Assembly: GCF_030272615.1 (NCBI RefSeq)
Contig: NC_081410.1
Location: 572,457,241-572,521,240 of the forward strand
DNA: 64,000 bases
Direction: 5' to 3'
From: Cryptomeria japonica
Lineage: Eukaryota; Streptophyta; Pinopsida; Cupressales; Cupressaceae
The notes beneath the pieces were generated by a model. That model made no database searches and had not been told where the DNA came from. It saw only the letters and a program-made list of their open reading frames with translations. Shown here in pieces: positions 23,562 to 35,361 of the stretch. Position 1 is the stretch's first letter. Every line of letters begins with the position of its first letter. The translations under genes were made by a program, and so were the position numbers.

Positions 23562-24989
23562 TTAGGTATAAAACTGTTTGAGGTGCATGCTGTTGATTGG
23601 ATCTGCACGCGGTTCTCCTTCTGATGTAGCCAACTGATATGCCCCGGACCCGAACACAGCAGTGACAACATATGGGCCCAGCCAGTTTGATTCAAACTTG
23701 CCCTGATGTTCTCGGTTTGGTTGGTTGTGAGGATTCTCTCATAGAACAAGATCACCTACCTCAAATGTACGAGGTTTAACTTGGTTATTGTAGCTTCTGC
23801 TCATGCGCTGCTGATAGGCTTTGAGATGGTTGTATGCAGCTTGTCGCTTCTCATCTAGTAACTCCAAGTCCTAAAGACAGGATACTCTGTATGCTTCATC
23901 ATCTATCAAATTATGCAAGGAAACCCGTAATGATGGTATCTCAACCTCAATAGGTAAGATAGCTTCTGCACCATAGACCAATGAATAAGGAGTTGCACCT
24001 GTAGGGGTTCGAATGCTAGTTTGATATGCCCATAGTGCCGGATTTAGTTGAACATGCCAATCACGGCTGACATCATTGACTGTCTTCTTTAGGATCCTCA
24101 ATATGTTTTTATTGGATGCTTCGACCTGACCATTGCCTTGTGGGTAATAGGGAGTGGAAAAGTGGTGTTGGATATGAAATTTCTCACAAAGTTCGCGGAC
24201 ATCCTGATTTTTGAAAGGAAGACCGTTATCTGTGATGATGGACATGGGTACACCATACCGGCAGATGATGTAGTTGAGGATGAATGAGGTGATCTGCTTG
24301 CCGGTGACTTGGGTAAGTGGAACAGCTTCGATCCACTTTGTGAAATATTCGGTAGCAGTAATAATGAATTTATGGCCATTGGATGAAGATGGATGAATCT
24401 TACCCACAAGGTCAAGGCCCCATTGACAGAAAGGCCATGGTGTCGTGATTGGTTGCAGTTCCTGGGCTGGTGCATGTATTAGGTCACCATGAACTTGACA
24501 TTTCTTGCATTTTCTGACAAAGTAGTAGGAATCCTTTTCCATAGATGGCCAATAGTATCCATTGCGCAGGAGTTTCTTGGCTAGTGACGGACCACTTGAG
24601 TGAGTCCCACAAATTCCTTCATGGACCTCTTCCAAAGCCTTTGTTGTCTCACCTTGTCCCAAACATCGAAGGAGAGTACCATCAAGATCACGTCGGTATA
24701 GGGTTTCGGCAATAATGGTATATCGAGCAGTTTGGCGAATGAAGGTTTTACGTTGGTTATTCGATTGGTCGGGAGGAAGGGTATGATCGTGGAGATAGGT
24801 GTAGAATTCACCGTACCATGGGGATTCAGAACCAACAAGGCAAAATATCATTTCAGATTCAGGGATATCATAAGCGGGAATCCAAAGCTGTTCTACCAAG
24901 AACTCGTAGCATGTTAAATTCTGCGGAAGATCTAGTAGAGATGCGATGGTAGCCATAGCATCAACAACTTGATTCTGATCTCTTGGTAT
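23562..24989 (-). pseudogene. Tat Gypsy integrase region
   Basis: The C-terminal part of the polyprotein. It would insert the DNA copy into the host chromosome. An HHCC zinc-binding region (VHEGICGTH ... CKKCQVHG) lies near 24500-24640. The catalytic core keeps all three acidic residues: D in WGLDLVGKI (about 24412), D in IITDNGLPF (about 24230) and E in GQVEASNK (about 24120), with D-E spacing of about 35. A C-terminal GPY/F-type motif (FESNWLGPYVV) lies near 23660-23690, and the frame ends in LKQFYT with TAA at 23562-23564. No chromodomain is seen. In-frame stops lie at 24990-24992 (upstream edge), 23871-23873 and 23739-23741. Without those stops the protein would look functional. Confidence 0.9.
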
Positions 24990-24992
24990 CTA

Positions 24993-26738
24993 CTCAAAAG
25001 TGATAGTAGTAAATGATGTCTTTAGAGTGTCCACCATTTGCTTGTATGGCATGAGTTTATCATCCTTGGTCTGATACTCATCTGTGGCTTGTCGAATGAC
25101 CAGTTGTGAGTCGCCATATACTTACAGTTCTTTTAATTTCCATTGTATGGCTAGTCTGAGTCCTGTGATCAAAGCCTCATATTCTGCTATGTTGTTTGTG
25201 CATGGAAATGTGAGCCTGTAAGACTTCGGGATGCTATCACCTTGAGGTGTGATAAACAGAATGCCTGCCCCCGAGCCGTGCCTAGTGTATGAGCCATCAA
25301 AGTAGAGTTTCCATGGTTGTGTTGTTGTGATCATGAATATCTCTTCATCTTGAAAATTGGAAATAAGGGGGTGATCACCTGTGAGGGGTGCATCGGCCAA
25401 CTGATCTGCAATAACTTGACCTTTGATAGCTTTACGGTCCACGTATTCGATGTCAAATTCACTTAGAATCATCACCCATTTGGCCGAGCGACCTGTCAAT
25501 GCTACTTTGCTGAGTAAGTACTTGAGTGGATCAATCTTTGCGATGAGTTGTACCTTGTGCATCAACAGATAGTGCCGCAATTTAGTGGTTGCTAAGATTA
25601 CTGCTAGGCAAGCTCGCTCAATAGGTGTGTAATTGAGTTCATAGCCAACCAGTGTGTGAGAGATGTAGTATACAGCACACTCTTTGCCTTCTGCATCATG
25701 TTGTGCCAATAATACACCTAATGTTGTACTTGTTGCTGAGATATAAAGTAACAGTGGTCTACTTGGATCTGGTGGTATCAGCAATGGTGGATTCATGAGA
25801 TAGTCTTTAAGTACCTGAAATTGTTGTTGGCATTTGGCATCCCACTGAAAGCGGATGTTCTTGTGTAGCAGGTGTGTGAATGGGTGACACTTATCAGCCA
25901 ATTGTGCAATGAATCTGCGGATGGATTGAAGCCATCCTTGTAGTGTTCTTAGCTGACTGATATTCTTTGGAGGTGGCATGTCCATGATAGCTTTTACCTT
26001 TGCTGGGTCAACCTCAATGCCTTTGCTTGAGACAATGTATCCTAGAAGCTTCCCGGAGGTCACTCCAAAGACACATTTCTTTGGGTTGAGTTGAACATGG
26101 TATTGTTCCAGTCTATCAAATATTTTATCTAAGATGTGGAGATGCCCATCTCTAGTGAGTGATTTTGCTAGTAAGTCATCCACATAATCTTCCATCATAG
26201 TATGCATCATGTCATGGAAGATGGTAGTCATTGCTCTTTGATAGGTCACTCCTGCATTCTTTAGACCAAAAGGCATTACATTCCAGCAGTAGGTGCCCCA
26301 TGGACATGTGAAGGTTGTCTTATGTTGATCTTCGGGTGTGATTTTTATCTGATTGTAGCCAGAAAAGCCATCCATGAGTGAAAGCATCGCATGTCCTACT
26401 GTTAAATCCACTATGATGTCGATATTTGGTAGGGGGAAGTCATCCTTAGGACATTCCTTATTCAGATCTCTGAAGTCAGTACAAATGCGGATGCCCCCTT
26501 TTGGTTTGCCGACAGGCACAATGTTGGAGATCCATTCTGCATAATCAATTGGCCTAATGAAACCAACATCTAGGAGTTTCTTGAGTTCTGTTTTTACTAG
26601 CACTGCAATCTGGGGATGCATCTTACGAAGCTTCTGCTTGACAGGTTTGGCTCCTTCTGCTACTGTGAGGTGATGCATGACTAAATCTGGATCAAGCCCA
26701 GGCATGTCTGCATATGACCATGCAAAGTTAATCTGACG
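24993..26738 (-). pseudogene. Tat Gypsy reverse transcriptase and two RNase H domains
   Basis: This part copies the RNA into DNA and degrades the template. The reverse transcriptase shows FIRPIDYAEWISNIVPV, ICTDFRDLNKECPKDDFPLP, SLMDGFSGYNQI and the intact YVDDLLAKS catalytic box near 26180. The first RNase H follows (YISATSTTLGVLLAQHDAEG, then IKGQVIADQLADAP). A second, archaeal-like RNase H begins at about 25330 with KLYFDGSYTRHGSGAG, NNIAEYEALITGLRLA and YGDSQLVI, its D, E and D residues all present. A TAA at 25122-25124 breaks that domain just before YGDSQ. The paired RNase H arrangement defines the Tat group. The upstream boundary is the TAG at 26739-26741. Confidence 0.92.
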
Positions 26739-26741
26739 CTA

Positions 26742-29394
26742 TTGAAAGAACTCTATAAATTTAGGCTGTTCCTCTGGAGTGAGAAGAGATGCCAGATGTA
26801 TGATATGAGGATTTTCAGGAGTCCCCACATTGTATTCTTTGGTCTCCTCAATGAGAATCATTGATCGTTCTTGTTGTACATTAGCAGGGAGAATGTCAAA
26901 CCCTTCATCCTCAGGCACCTCAGAGAGGTTTTCACCATTGGATACGCTCTTTCTTTTTACGTTTGTTGGATCAAACACTACCACAGTGTGGTTTTCACTA
27001 GAAAATCCATGTTTTATTGTTATATTTTTGCAGCTAAAAGGTTTGGCATCCGCCCTGAAGTATGCTGCGCTATTAAGTTCAATGGTGAATCCAGCTTTGT
27101 GATCCCCACTTGGTAGATTATCCCTTAGTTCCAAAAAGTCAATGATGGCCTCATCATTTTGGAAGAAGTCAAGACATGGGGGATTTGGTTGGTTCCATTC
27201 GATGAGTTCAGGGTGGATAATGGGCATTACTTCATCGATTAGGTTAAGTTCATTAGATGTATCAGTGAGGGTTAAGACAGTGTGGTGAAGGTCGTTGATG
27301 ATACTCTCCCTGTCAGAATCAGGCGTAGGATGAGACATAGGGTCTGTGGAAGATGTTTCCAGCTCAGGTACCCAAGTGGTCTTTATCTGTGCTTCTCCGT
27401 AAACAGGGATGTCTTTGCATGGCGGAGGTGGTGATGTGTCTTCCTCATCTGAAGTGTTAAGCTGTACAGAATCAAATTCCCACTCATGTGAGTCGGTCTC
27501 TAAATCACTTTCCAGCATCCGATTGCTATACCATATTGGGATGTCGCTGGAGTTGAATACTACAGGCGTGATTGGTTTACGTACCTTTGTAGTGATCGGT
27601 GTTGTAGGAATTTTGATGGGGATTAAAGGATTTGTTACTAGAAGTATCGGCAGTGTTGATTTAGTGGCTTCTGTTGGAACGGCTGGTGCCAAAGATGTTG
27701 CTATGGGTTTCAATACAGTTGTTGCTACAAATGGTGTTGCTAATGGGATTACTGGTTTGTTTGGTGGGATGAATAACATTGGTGATGGTTGCAGTGGGGT
27801 TGTGAGCCTTGATGGGGTAGTGGGGATAGTGCTTGATGGTGCTTTGATTATGAAAGGTATCCTCTTTGCAGTAGGTGGGCAAAATGGTTTGCTGGATTTT
27901 CCTTTGAATCTGAGTTTAGGAAGGATCTCTTTTTCAAAGCCCAGGCCTGTATTACCTTTGGGTTTTAATTCTAGTAGCAGAGGTTCATGTCGTCCTTGTT
28001 TGCAGTATCCCAAAGCACTCTGACCATCATATCCCATTCTTTGCATAATGAGGAGGCCTTTGCCATACTGTTCCGTAGGAAGTGTAACTTGCGGTTTATC
28101 AGTGGTGATGGGATCTTTATAGATCCATTCTGCTAGGTCCTCATCTTGTGTCTCTTCCTCTTGACTCTTTCCAAGGATGAAAGGCATCAAGGCACATGCA
28201 AGCATGATTAATGGTTGCTGGAGTAACTGCTGTGGTTTACCATGTGTTCTAGGAGAAGTGGGCATTTGTCCCACACAAAAGAGTTGACTCAAGTTGTATT
28301 CTCCAGGACCTTCCTCTGCTACTTTCATTTTAATTTTTTCTTTCTTGGGTATAGGGGTGTTCGAACTGGCAAGAGATGCGGGATTTACATATGATGTGGA
28401 GGAAATGGCTTCCCTATTATTAGGAACAGTAATCTCTGGTTGATGGCTGATATTATGGCAAAAAGCAAAGGGATTTGCATCACCCAGGATTGTGATCTTT
28501 GTACCGTTATGTGGGAACTTGATACATTGATGGTAGGTAGATGGAACAGCTTGCATGGCATGTATCCAAGGTCTCCCTAATAATAGATTATATGGCAGAG
28601 GAAGGTCCAGAACCTGACAGATGATATGCTTTACCACAGGGCCCACTCGGATTGGTAGTACCACAGCTCCTTTGGATGAACGCTCTGCATCATCATAGGC
28701 CTTGATGGTGATCTTCTTGCGAGGATCCACTGATTCTATTGCATATCCCAATGTTGTGACCAACTGTAGTGTACAAATGTTTAGGCCTGCTCCATTATCT
28801 ATCAAGACTCGCTTGATCCTATGTTGGTTGATAAAGTCTTCAATGTGTAGCGAAGCATTATGAGGTTGTTGGAAAGAAGAGTTGTCACTTTCAAAAAAAG
28901 TGAGACAAGGTGATGACTTTATATTTCCAACCATGGCTTGAAACTGGTCCGTATTCAGGTTTGTAGGGATTGACGCCTCTTGGAGTGCTTGATCCAAGAT
29001 TGTTTTATGAGATGGTGATAGGCGCAATAGCTCTAAAATGGATATAAGTGCAGGCGTTTTATCTAAGTGTTCCACAAGATTGTACTGCTTTGGGACAGAG
29101 GTGGTGCCCTGTGGAGCTACCTTGATGGTGACCTTGCCACGACGTGTAACAACATTGCAATTTGAGGTGGGATTTTTGAAGGTTATAGTTGCAATTTGTT
29201 CACTGGCATCATACAGGTGATTTACAGTATAGTTATACGTAGCCTGTGTATAATCAGTGGTATCAATGCCTCACCAAGAAGTGGAAGGACCCCTTTGATC
29301 TTGTGATGGAAGTGGATTCTTGAACATCAGATGATCATTATTGGTCATTTTTGGGTCATGTCCTTCAATTTCAATTTCTCCTCGATCAATAAGA
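26742..29394 (-). pseudogene. Tat Gypsy protease, G-patch and linker region
   Basis: An aspartic protease domain lies near 28500-28840: KRVLIDNGAGLNICTLQ carries D-N-G in place of D-T-G, usual for this branch, and YNLLLGRPWIHAMQAVPSTY is the second conserved block. A G-patch motif follows at about 27960-28075 (LIMQRMGYDGQSALGY, then NTGLGF), a glycine-rich RNA-binding motif also known from some retroviral proteases. A Thr/Pro-rich linker (about 27560-27900) and an acidic region lead to the reverse transcriptase. Stops fall at 29271-29273 and at the downstream edge (26739-26741). The long plus-strand open frame at 27409-28023 is a by-product of the repetitive linker. Confidence 0.85.
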
Positions 29395-29396
29395 TC

Positions 29397-30851
29397 CTAA
29401 ATGAGATCTTTCAATTGGTGACAATTACTTGTCTTGTGTCCTCTTCCTTGATGGAACTCACAGTGTTCAGTATCTCTCCACCATGCCGGTTTGACCTGAG
29501 GCTCATAGTTTGATAGCTTAGGTAGAGTGATCAAATTTTGAGAAATGAGTTGTCGCAATATTGTTTCAATGGGTTCCCCTAAGGGAGTGTATGTGCATTT
29601 TTGTTTTTGCTGACGAGGTCTAGGTTCATCGTGAGATGTGATGCGACCTTGATTAGAAGGAACATTTGTGTTTTTCTGAGGTGGAGGATTTTGTCCTGCA
29701 AACCGAACCACAGGTTGTGCATTTTGGATAGTTCGAGCATCCACAACCCCATCGTTGACGATATTCTTATTCTTGTTCCAGAAGTTTGGTTTATCACTAT
29801 TGAAGCGCGGGTGAGGACCATCTTTTGGTTCATTAAAGATTTTGATGAGTCCTTTCTTGATGAGTGCCCTTTCACATTTTAAACCCTTGGTGATCATATC
29901 GTTAAAGGAGTCTGTGTCTTTGACATCTAGGTGAAATTCCATTTCTTTGTTTAAGTTGGAAATGAATATTTCCACTAGTTCTCATTCAGGTAACTGAAGA
30001 GAATGTCTGCTAGACATTTGGCACCATCGTTGCAGGAATACTGAGAATAATTCACCTAGTTTTTGTTTGGTGTTGTATAGATCAGCCATGGTGATATCGT
30101 GTTCAATGTTATGAGAGTAATGAGTGAGGAATTTTTGGATAAGTTCCTCAAATGTTCTAATGCCACCTGGTAGTTGGGAAAACCATGATGTGGTTGTTCC
30201 TCCCAAGCTTTGGGGAAAAAGGCGCATTATGTATGTGTCTTCATATGCTACTTCAAGACAAGCGGAATGAAATTCTCTGACATGATCACGAGGATCTCCC
30301 TTTCCTCTATATTTTTTGAATTTTGGTGTTTCGAACCCGCGTGGAAAGGGTGGCATATAAAGATTCCTATCAAAAGGATAGGGACAGATGTCGTTAAGTG
30401 AGAATTGATTGGTCTTAACACCACTATGAAGTTGTTGGGTGAGATTCTTGACTTGTTGCCACAACATCTCCAATTCATTTAGAGGAGGAGGTGGTGGGTT
30501 ACCTCGAGGAATGTTATATCTGATGTGATTTCTACCTCTTTCCTCCTCATGGCGACTTTGTCTTTCTGATGCTTGTCTTAATTGGGCAAGATCAAAGTTA
30601 GAGGGGAGTTTGGCTCCTTCTTGAGCGAGTTTTAAGAAGTGAGCATCCACATTGCTCCTGAGTATTTCATCAAACAATCTGTTAAAGTGAGGGTTATGCT
30701 GAACCCTTTTGATTTTTGAAGGAGTGGGAGTACTTGGGTTTTCATCATTTATATTTCCTCCAAGTGCTTCTTGATATTCATTGAGATTTTTTTCTTCTTC
30801 TTCCTCAATTTCTATTTCTCGTTGCCTTGACCGTGATCGAGTTTGAGCCAT
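29397..30851 (-). pseudogene. Tat Gypsy gag
   Basis: The structural protein that forms virus-like particles and binds the RNA. I place the start at the ATG at 30851 (MAQTRSRSRQREIEIEEEEE), a basic then acidic N-terminus typical of these gags; 35 more in-frame codons lie upstream. A coiled, polar segment leads to the retrotransposon gag domain (about 29990-30370) with FKKYRGKGDPRDHVREF, TTTSWFSQLPGG and SVFLQRWCQ. After a TGA at 29982-29984 the frame continues (ELVEIFISNL) to a CHHC-type zinc knuckle, HCEFHQGRGHKTSNC, near 29430-29470. A TAG closes this part at 29397-29399, but the frame stays in phase into the protease region. Confidence 0.88.
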
Positions 30852-33527
30852 TTTGCTTGCAAGTTTTTGTTGAAGTTGATTGAAGATGATGATGAGTTGT
30901 CGATGAAATGAAAGATTGATGGTTGGTGATTTGTATTGTATGGGGATCTCTAGCACTTTAAGGTAGATGTAACCAAAATTCCTTCTTTGAATTGCTTGTT
31001 TGTTTTGAGGAGTTTGGATGTGATAAGGTGTAGAGAAATCTTAGATGTGTTACAGATTTTGACTACCTAGTAATGAGAGGATTCACTCATGAACTAGTTT
31101 TACCCTACGTAGATGTGTCTCTTAGGATGAGCTTATCCTAGATGTAGAAACAATCTAAAAAGTGATGTGATGTGTTTGATTTCAAGCAATATCCAAAAAA
31201 GGAATCTTGGGACAAGAACCTCTTAATGTTTTGAGAGTTTTGGGATGGATTGATGATGGAATAATGATGTATGAATGAGATGATGGATGTTTTGTTTTCA
31301 ACTTCAATAAAAACTTTGTGTTACAAATGGAACAAACTCTACTTCTTCCCTTTCAGGCATTGGTGGCACTTCTCGAGTTGTGTTGTAGGTGATACAGATG
31401 TTTGGGAAGAAGTTGGGATTAATCTTTCCTCCTTGATTTTTGTGATAACTCAGAGCTCTATATTGCATAAAAGCTCTGTGGTTCAATGATTCTGAATCAA
31501 ACTCGTTTGTTTTACCTTGAAGGTATAGACGCATGCGATGTAGAAAGACTCTATGTGAGACAAAAATTTGTCTATTGAGATAGAAGAATTTCCTCCTTTT
31601 GATCAAAGCCTTTGAGCTTAATGGTCTCCTTTTCAAGTTGATATTCTGATGACACTTCTTCTTTCGCAAGATGTGAAGAATGGTCATAAAATTTGTCTCT
31701 TTGTTGTTTGCACTTTGTTTTTGGTATTTTTGTTTGTTTTTGAGAAATGTTGGATGAATACTGTGTTTTTGGGATTGATTTTCTGATTTTTATTTGACAA
31801 GAAAACAAAGCAAGCACACAAACACAAGAATGTTGCCTCAAAGGCACAAATGAGTATGGGTCTAGATCAACCCAATCCTTGGACTTGTTTTTGACCCTTC
31901 CTTCAGATGTATTTTAAGGTGTATTTCCAAAGCCTGAAGTCGGCTCAATTTGCACTTGTTCTTGACTAAAATGAACACACTTCAAACACTTTTTATCCCT
32001 AAGGTCAAATGGCCAGTTGTGATAAATTTAGCCCACATCTTGATATTTCTTCGACTTTGGTACTACATACCTTATGAATCCTGCCTTGGCAGGTAAGGAT
32101 GTGATATACTAAGTCTTGCATGAGCATAACAAATAGATGATCCCTATGATGGGGGAGTCACCACTTTTATCAAGCCACAAGTGACTTTTCAAAAAGCTAT
32201 GTTTCTACTCAAGGAAATATGTATGGTGAGTATCTTGGGAGCAAAACCATCTATGCTCTTGTACTAAATTATATCGCAAATATCCTCAATCAATAGAACA
32301 GGTGGGCTACTACTTAAAGGTGTTTAGTCATGTTCGATGTTTTTGGACATAAGTTCATTCTGCAGTGACTCACTTAAGAGCCTTGTAACTAGTGGTGGGG
32401 CCCATTTGTCCTTTCGGCCAGTTACACTGTAGGAACAGCTATACCCAAGGCTACAGCTTTCACTCTCACCTGATTTCTATAGCGGCTCGAAGGATTTACC
32501 GCTCGAGGTCGTTCCCAAGAGTATCGATCCCTTGGCAGGCCTCTCTTAAAAAGATAAAATTTGAGTGTTACTAACACTTTTCTCTTGCACCTAGGACCAC
32601 AAGAGCCAAGGGAGAGGATAGTGTGTGTTAGAGGTAGGACCACTCGACCAACTCTTTTGCACAAGTGTGCCAAACATAAAATACACTTGTTCTTTTTAAT
32701 CTGTCATTGCAATGTGATCTAACTATTTGGAGATGTTGCTCCAACAGTCATGGTGTTCTTCTTAACTTCAAAGGCAAAATATTTTGTAAACTAGGAACTT
32801 TGAAATCCTAGTCATCTGAATTGAAAACACGTCTTGCTTGAAGTAAAATTGTTTTTGAGCTTGAAGGAAAAATGGCTTGTTCTTTTTAGATTGCCCAAGA
32901 CAAAGTGTTGATTGTAAATTTCTTTTAAGTTGATGCAAGAAAATAAATTTTGTTTTGTTGATTTTAAGCACCAAAACGAAGTTTGTTTCCTAACTTGCAA
33001 GAAATAAAGTTGTTTTGTATAAGTTTGTGGTTCTTTTTACCTTGGAATAATGAAATTCTTTTTAAGAGCCCCAAACAAATGTGTGAAAAAGCCCAAATTT
33101 GAAATGTGAAGTTAATTTTAAACCAAAATAAAAAGTGAATTCATTTTTAAAACCAACTTCAAAAACAAGTTAGTAAAAAATATAAATCTACTTTTTAATC
33201 TAATTTAAATCTGCACAAAAGAGAAAAATAGTTAGTAAAATCTGCCTATTTGGTGGGCTTCTACAAGCCTAATTTTTTTGTTTTTGGTTACAAGGTGATT
33301 TGTACAACGTTTTGTTACAATAGCGCTAGTCTGCGTTTGAACAGAGGCACTATTTAACACAAACGCACTAAAAGAAAGGGAAAGACAAAGAAGGAAAAAG
33401 AACTGAAATAGGGGGAATAGCGCCAAAATAATGTCAAACACACCAAAACAGTGTCAAAAGCGCAACCTGTGTGACATTTTCAACATTCAAACATGTTATT
33501 CGTTAAAAAAAAAAGTTGATCTTTTTG
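30852..33527 (-). other. Long leader of Tat Gypsy
   Basis: 2.7 kb between primer site and gag start. It contains only short, unrelated open stretches and no recognisable domain. Such long leaders occur in Tat/Ogre elements. Confidence 0.5.
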
Positions 33528-33553
33528 GTGTTCGATTCACGTCGGGTTCACCA
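33528..33553 (-). other. Primer binding site, probably tRNA-Trp
   Basis: The 26 bases on the plus strand (GTGTTCGATTCAC then GTCGGGTTCACCA) have the form of a tRNA 3' end: T-arm GTTCGATTC, acceptor strand and CCA. From memory they agree with plant nuclear tRNA-Trp(CCA). The complement therefore forms a 26-base primer site, two bases inside the LTR. The match extends well past the 18 bases usually needed. Confidence 0.75.
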
Positions 33554-33555
33554 AA

Positions 33556-35356
33556 TGATGCTCTGCAAAAAGGATTAGAAAATCTATTTGATGGCAACAC
33601 ACACAAGAGCACAAGAGACAAACATTAGTGTTAGCAACAAAAGATTATCCTAAACAGGCATATCAAGAGAGATATTAAGCATGAAATAGAAAGCATATAA
33701 ACATAGAATAAAATAGCTAATCAAGATGCTCATAGTTGCTCCTCCCTTGTTCCTCTCCTCTCCAAGTCCCAAATGAGTGTAGCTCTCAGCTTTTAGCACT
33801 AGCCATGGATGCCATATGGAGATTCAAGATGGTTGAATATGATAAGCAAATACTATGCAAGAGTAGATAGTGATGCTATGAAAAAGCTCTATGTTAATGT
33901 CAGTATAACAACAATACTCTAATGCTTCCTTGTTTTCTTGAGGAGAAGGGTTCTATTTATAGAAGAAATGGGGAAATGAAGGGTTAAGATTGAATGGTTT
34001 AATCAAGGGCCAAGTTTGAAAGTTGGGGATCCATGTGCACAATTGGCACCAATAAAATGGTGATAAGTGTCAACATAGGATTGGGTTGAGAGAAGAGGTT
34101 GGAGGCATTAAAGGCCTGAGAAGACCTCATGGTTATCTAGAGGCTAAGGGTCAAGTCCAAATTAAGATTACCCACTGGATTAAGAGTTAATCCAAGGATA
34201 AACCTTTGTGCAAATGTTTAAGAGATAATCATGGTCAAAGCATTAATGGCCTGATGAGACCTTTGGGTTGGGTAGAGGTTGAGTCAAAACAAATGTTTTA
34301 ACCATGTGGGAGGGTTTGAGGTAACCATTAATGGTTATTGGAGACTTTGGGGATTAAGTGGTTGAAGGTTGAAAGCCTTCAATGGTTATCAAAGACTTTG
34401 AGCCATTTAGTGGTTGAAGGTTGAAAGCCTTTAATGGTTATCAAAGACTTTGAGGGTTTGAGAAGTGACTTCCCTTTTGCTTAGGAATGTGACAAAGTTT
34501 AGAGAAGGGGTTAGGTTATTTAGAAGTGATTAGAAAATTCTAGAAGGGGTTTAGGCATGTAAGTGGATTTTGTAGGAAAATGCAAGTGGGAGAAATTTTG
34601 GTATTTTCAATTAAAATAAAATCATTTATTTCAATTAAATGGTGTAATTTGCATTTGGATAAATATTCAAATAAATATTAATTTATTTAAATGAGAAAAA
34701 TGAAGATAAAGCATTAAAATGCTTGAAGACTTTGAGGGAAACCATTAAAGGCTTGAAGACTTTAAGGAGAACCATTAAAGTCTTAAGAAGACTATAGAAG
34801 GAAGCCATCAAGTTTGAAGACTTTAAAGCCATCAAGTTTGAATACTTTAAGGGAAATCATTAAAGGTTTCAAGTGGGTGAGGATAAATAGGATTTTAAAT
34901 AAATAATTTATTTAAAATAGTTGTGCAACTTGCTTTTGTAGGAAAATACAAGTGAGTGGAGGATAAAGGTGATTTAAATAAATTATTTATTTAAAATAAT
35001 TGTGCAACTTGCATTTGTAGGAAAATGCAAGTGGGTAGAGGATAAAGGTGATTTAAATAAATGTTAATTTATTTAAATGTGAGAGGTGGGATTTTGGGGG
35101 ATTTAAATAAATATTAATTTATTTAAATGTGAGAGAATATTTAATTAAATAGATATGATTTATTTATTTAATTAATGGTCTAAATTTGGTTAAGTGAATT
35201 AAATCAAATAAATTGAATAATTTATTTAATTAATAGGAGAAGAGGGTTAAGATGAATTAATTAAATATTAATTTAATTAATTATTAATTGATGGTTAAAT
35301 AATCAAATAAATACTAAGTATTCATTTAATTAAGTGGACAGATTTATGTGACTACA
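33556..35356 (-). mobile_element. Tat Gypsy 5' LTR
   Basis: 1801 bp, same length as 19429-21229 and differing by about 11 substitutions, with no indel seen. Its TATA box is at 33953-33962 (CTATAAATAG on the minus strand). Transcription would run leftwards through the primer site into the leader. Confidence 0.95.
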
Positions 35357-35361
35357 GTATC
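35357..35361. repeat. Target site duplication GTATC (right)
   Basis: Exact partner of 19424-19428. Confidence 0.95.

Larger units (their letters stand above)
19429..35356 (-). mobile_element. Complete Tat-type Gypsy retrotransposon, 15.9 kb
   Basis: Minus-strand element with two 1801-bp LTRs, TG..CA ends, perfect GTATC target duplications, a primer binding site beside the right LTR and a polypurine tract beside the left LTR. Domain order in one frame is gag, protease, G-patch, reverse transcriptase, RNase H, second (archaeal-like) RNase H, integrase. Integrase after RT marks it as Gypsy, and the second RNase H is the known hallmark of the Tat/Ogre branch. Long non-coding stretches of about 2.7 kb before gag and 2.3 kb after pol account for its size. 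I counted about 11 differences between the LTRs by eye (0.6 per cent), so insertion was fairly recent. Eight in-frame stops make it non-autonomous. Confidence 0.95.

Noticed and set aside
27409-28023. A 204-codon plus-strand open frame rich in Gly and Val
   Set aside because: It is antisense to the Thr/Pro-rich linker of the Tat polyprotein, which is in a clearly coding frame; the composition is the complement of that linker.
33528-33553. Possible tRNA gene
   Set aside because: Only the T-arm and acceptor 3' strand with an encoded CCA are present, next to an LTR; there is no D-arm or anticodon arm. It is a primer binding site.
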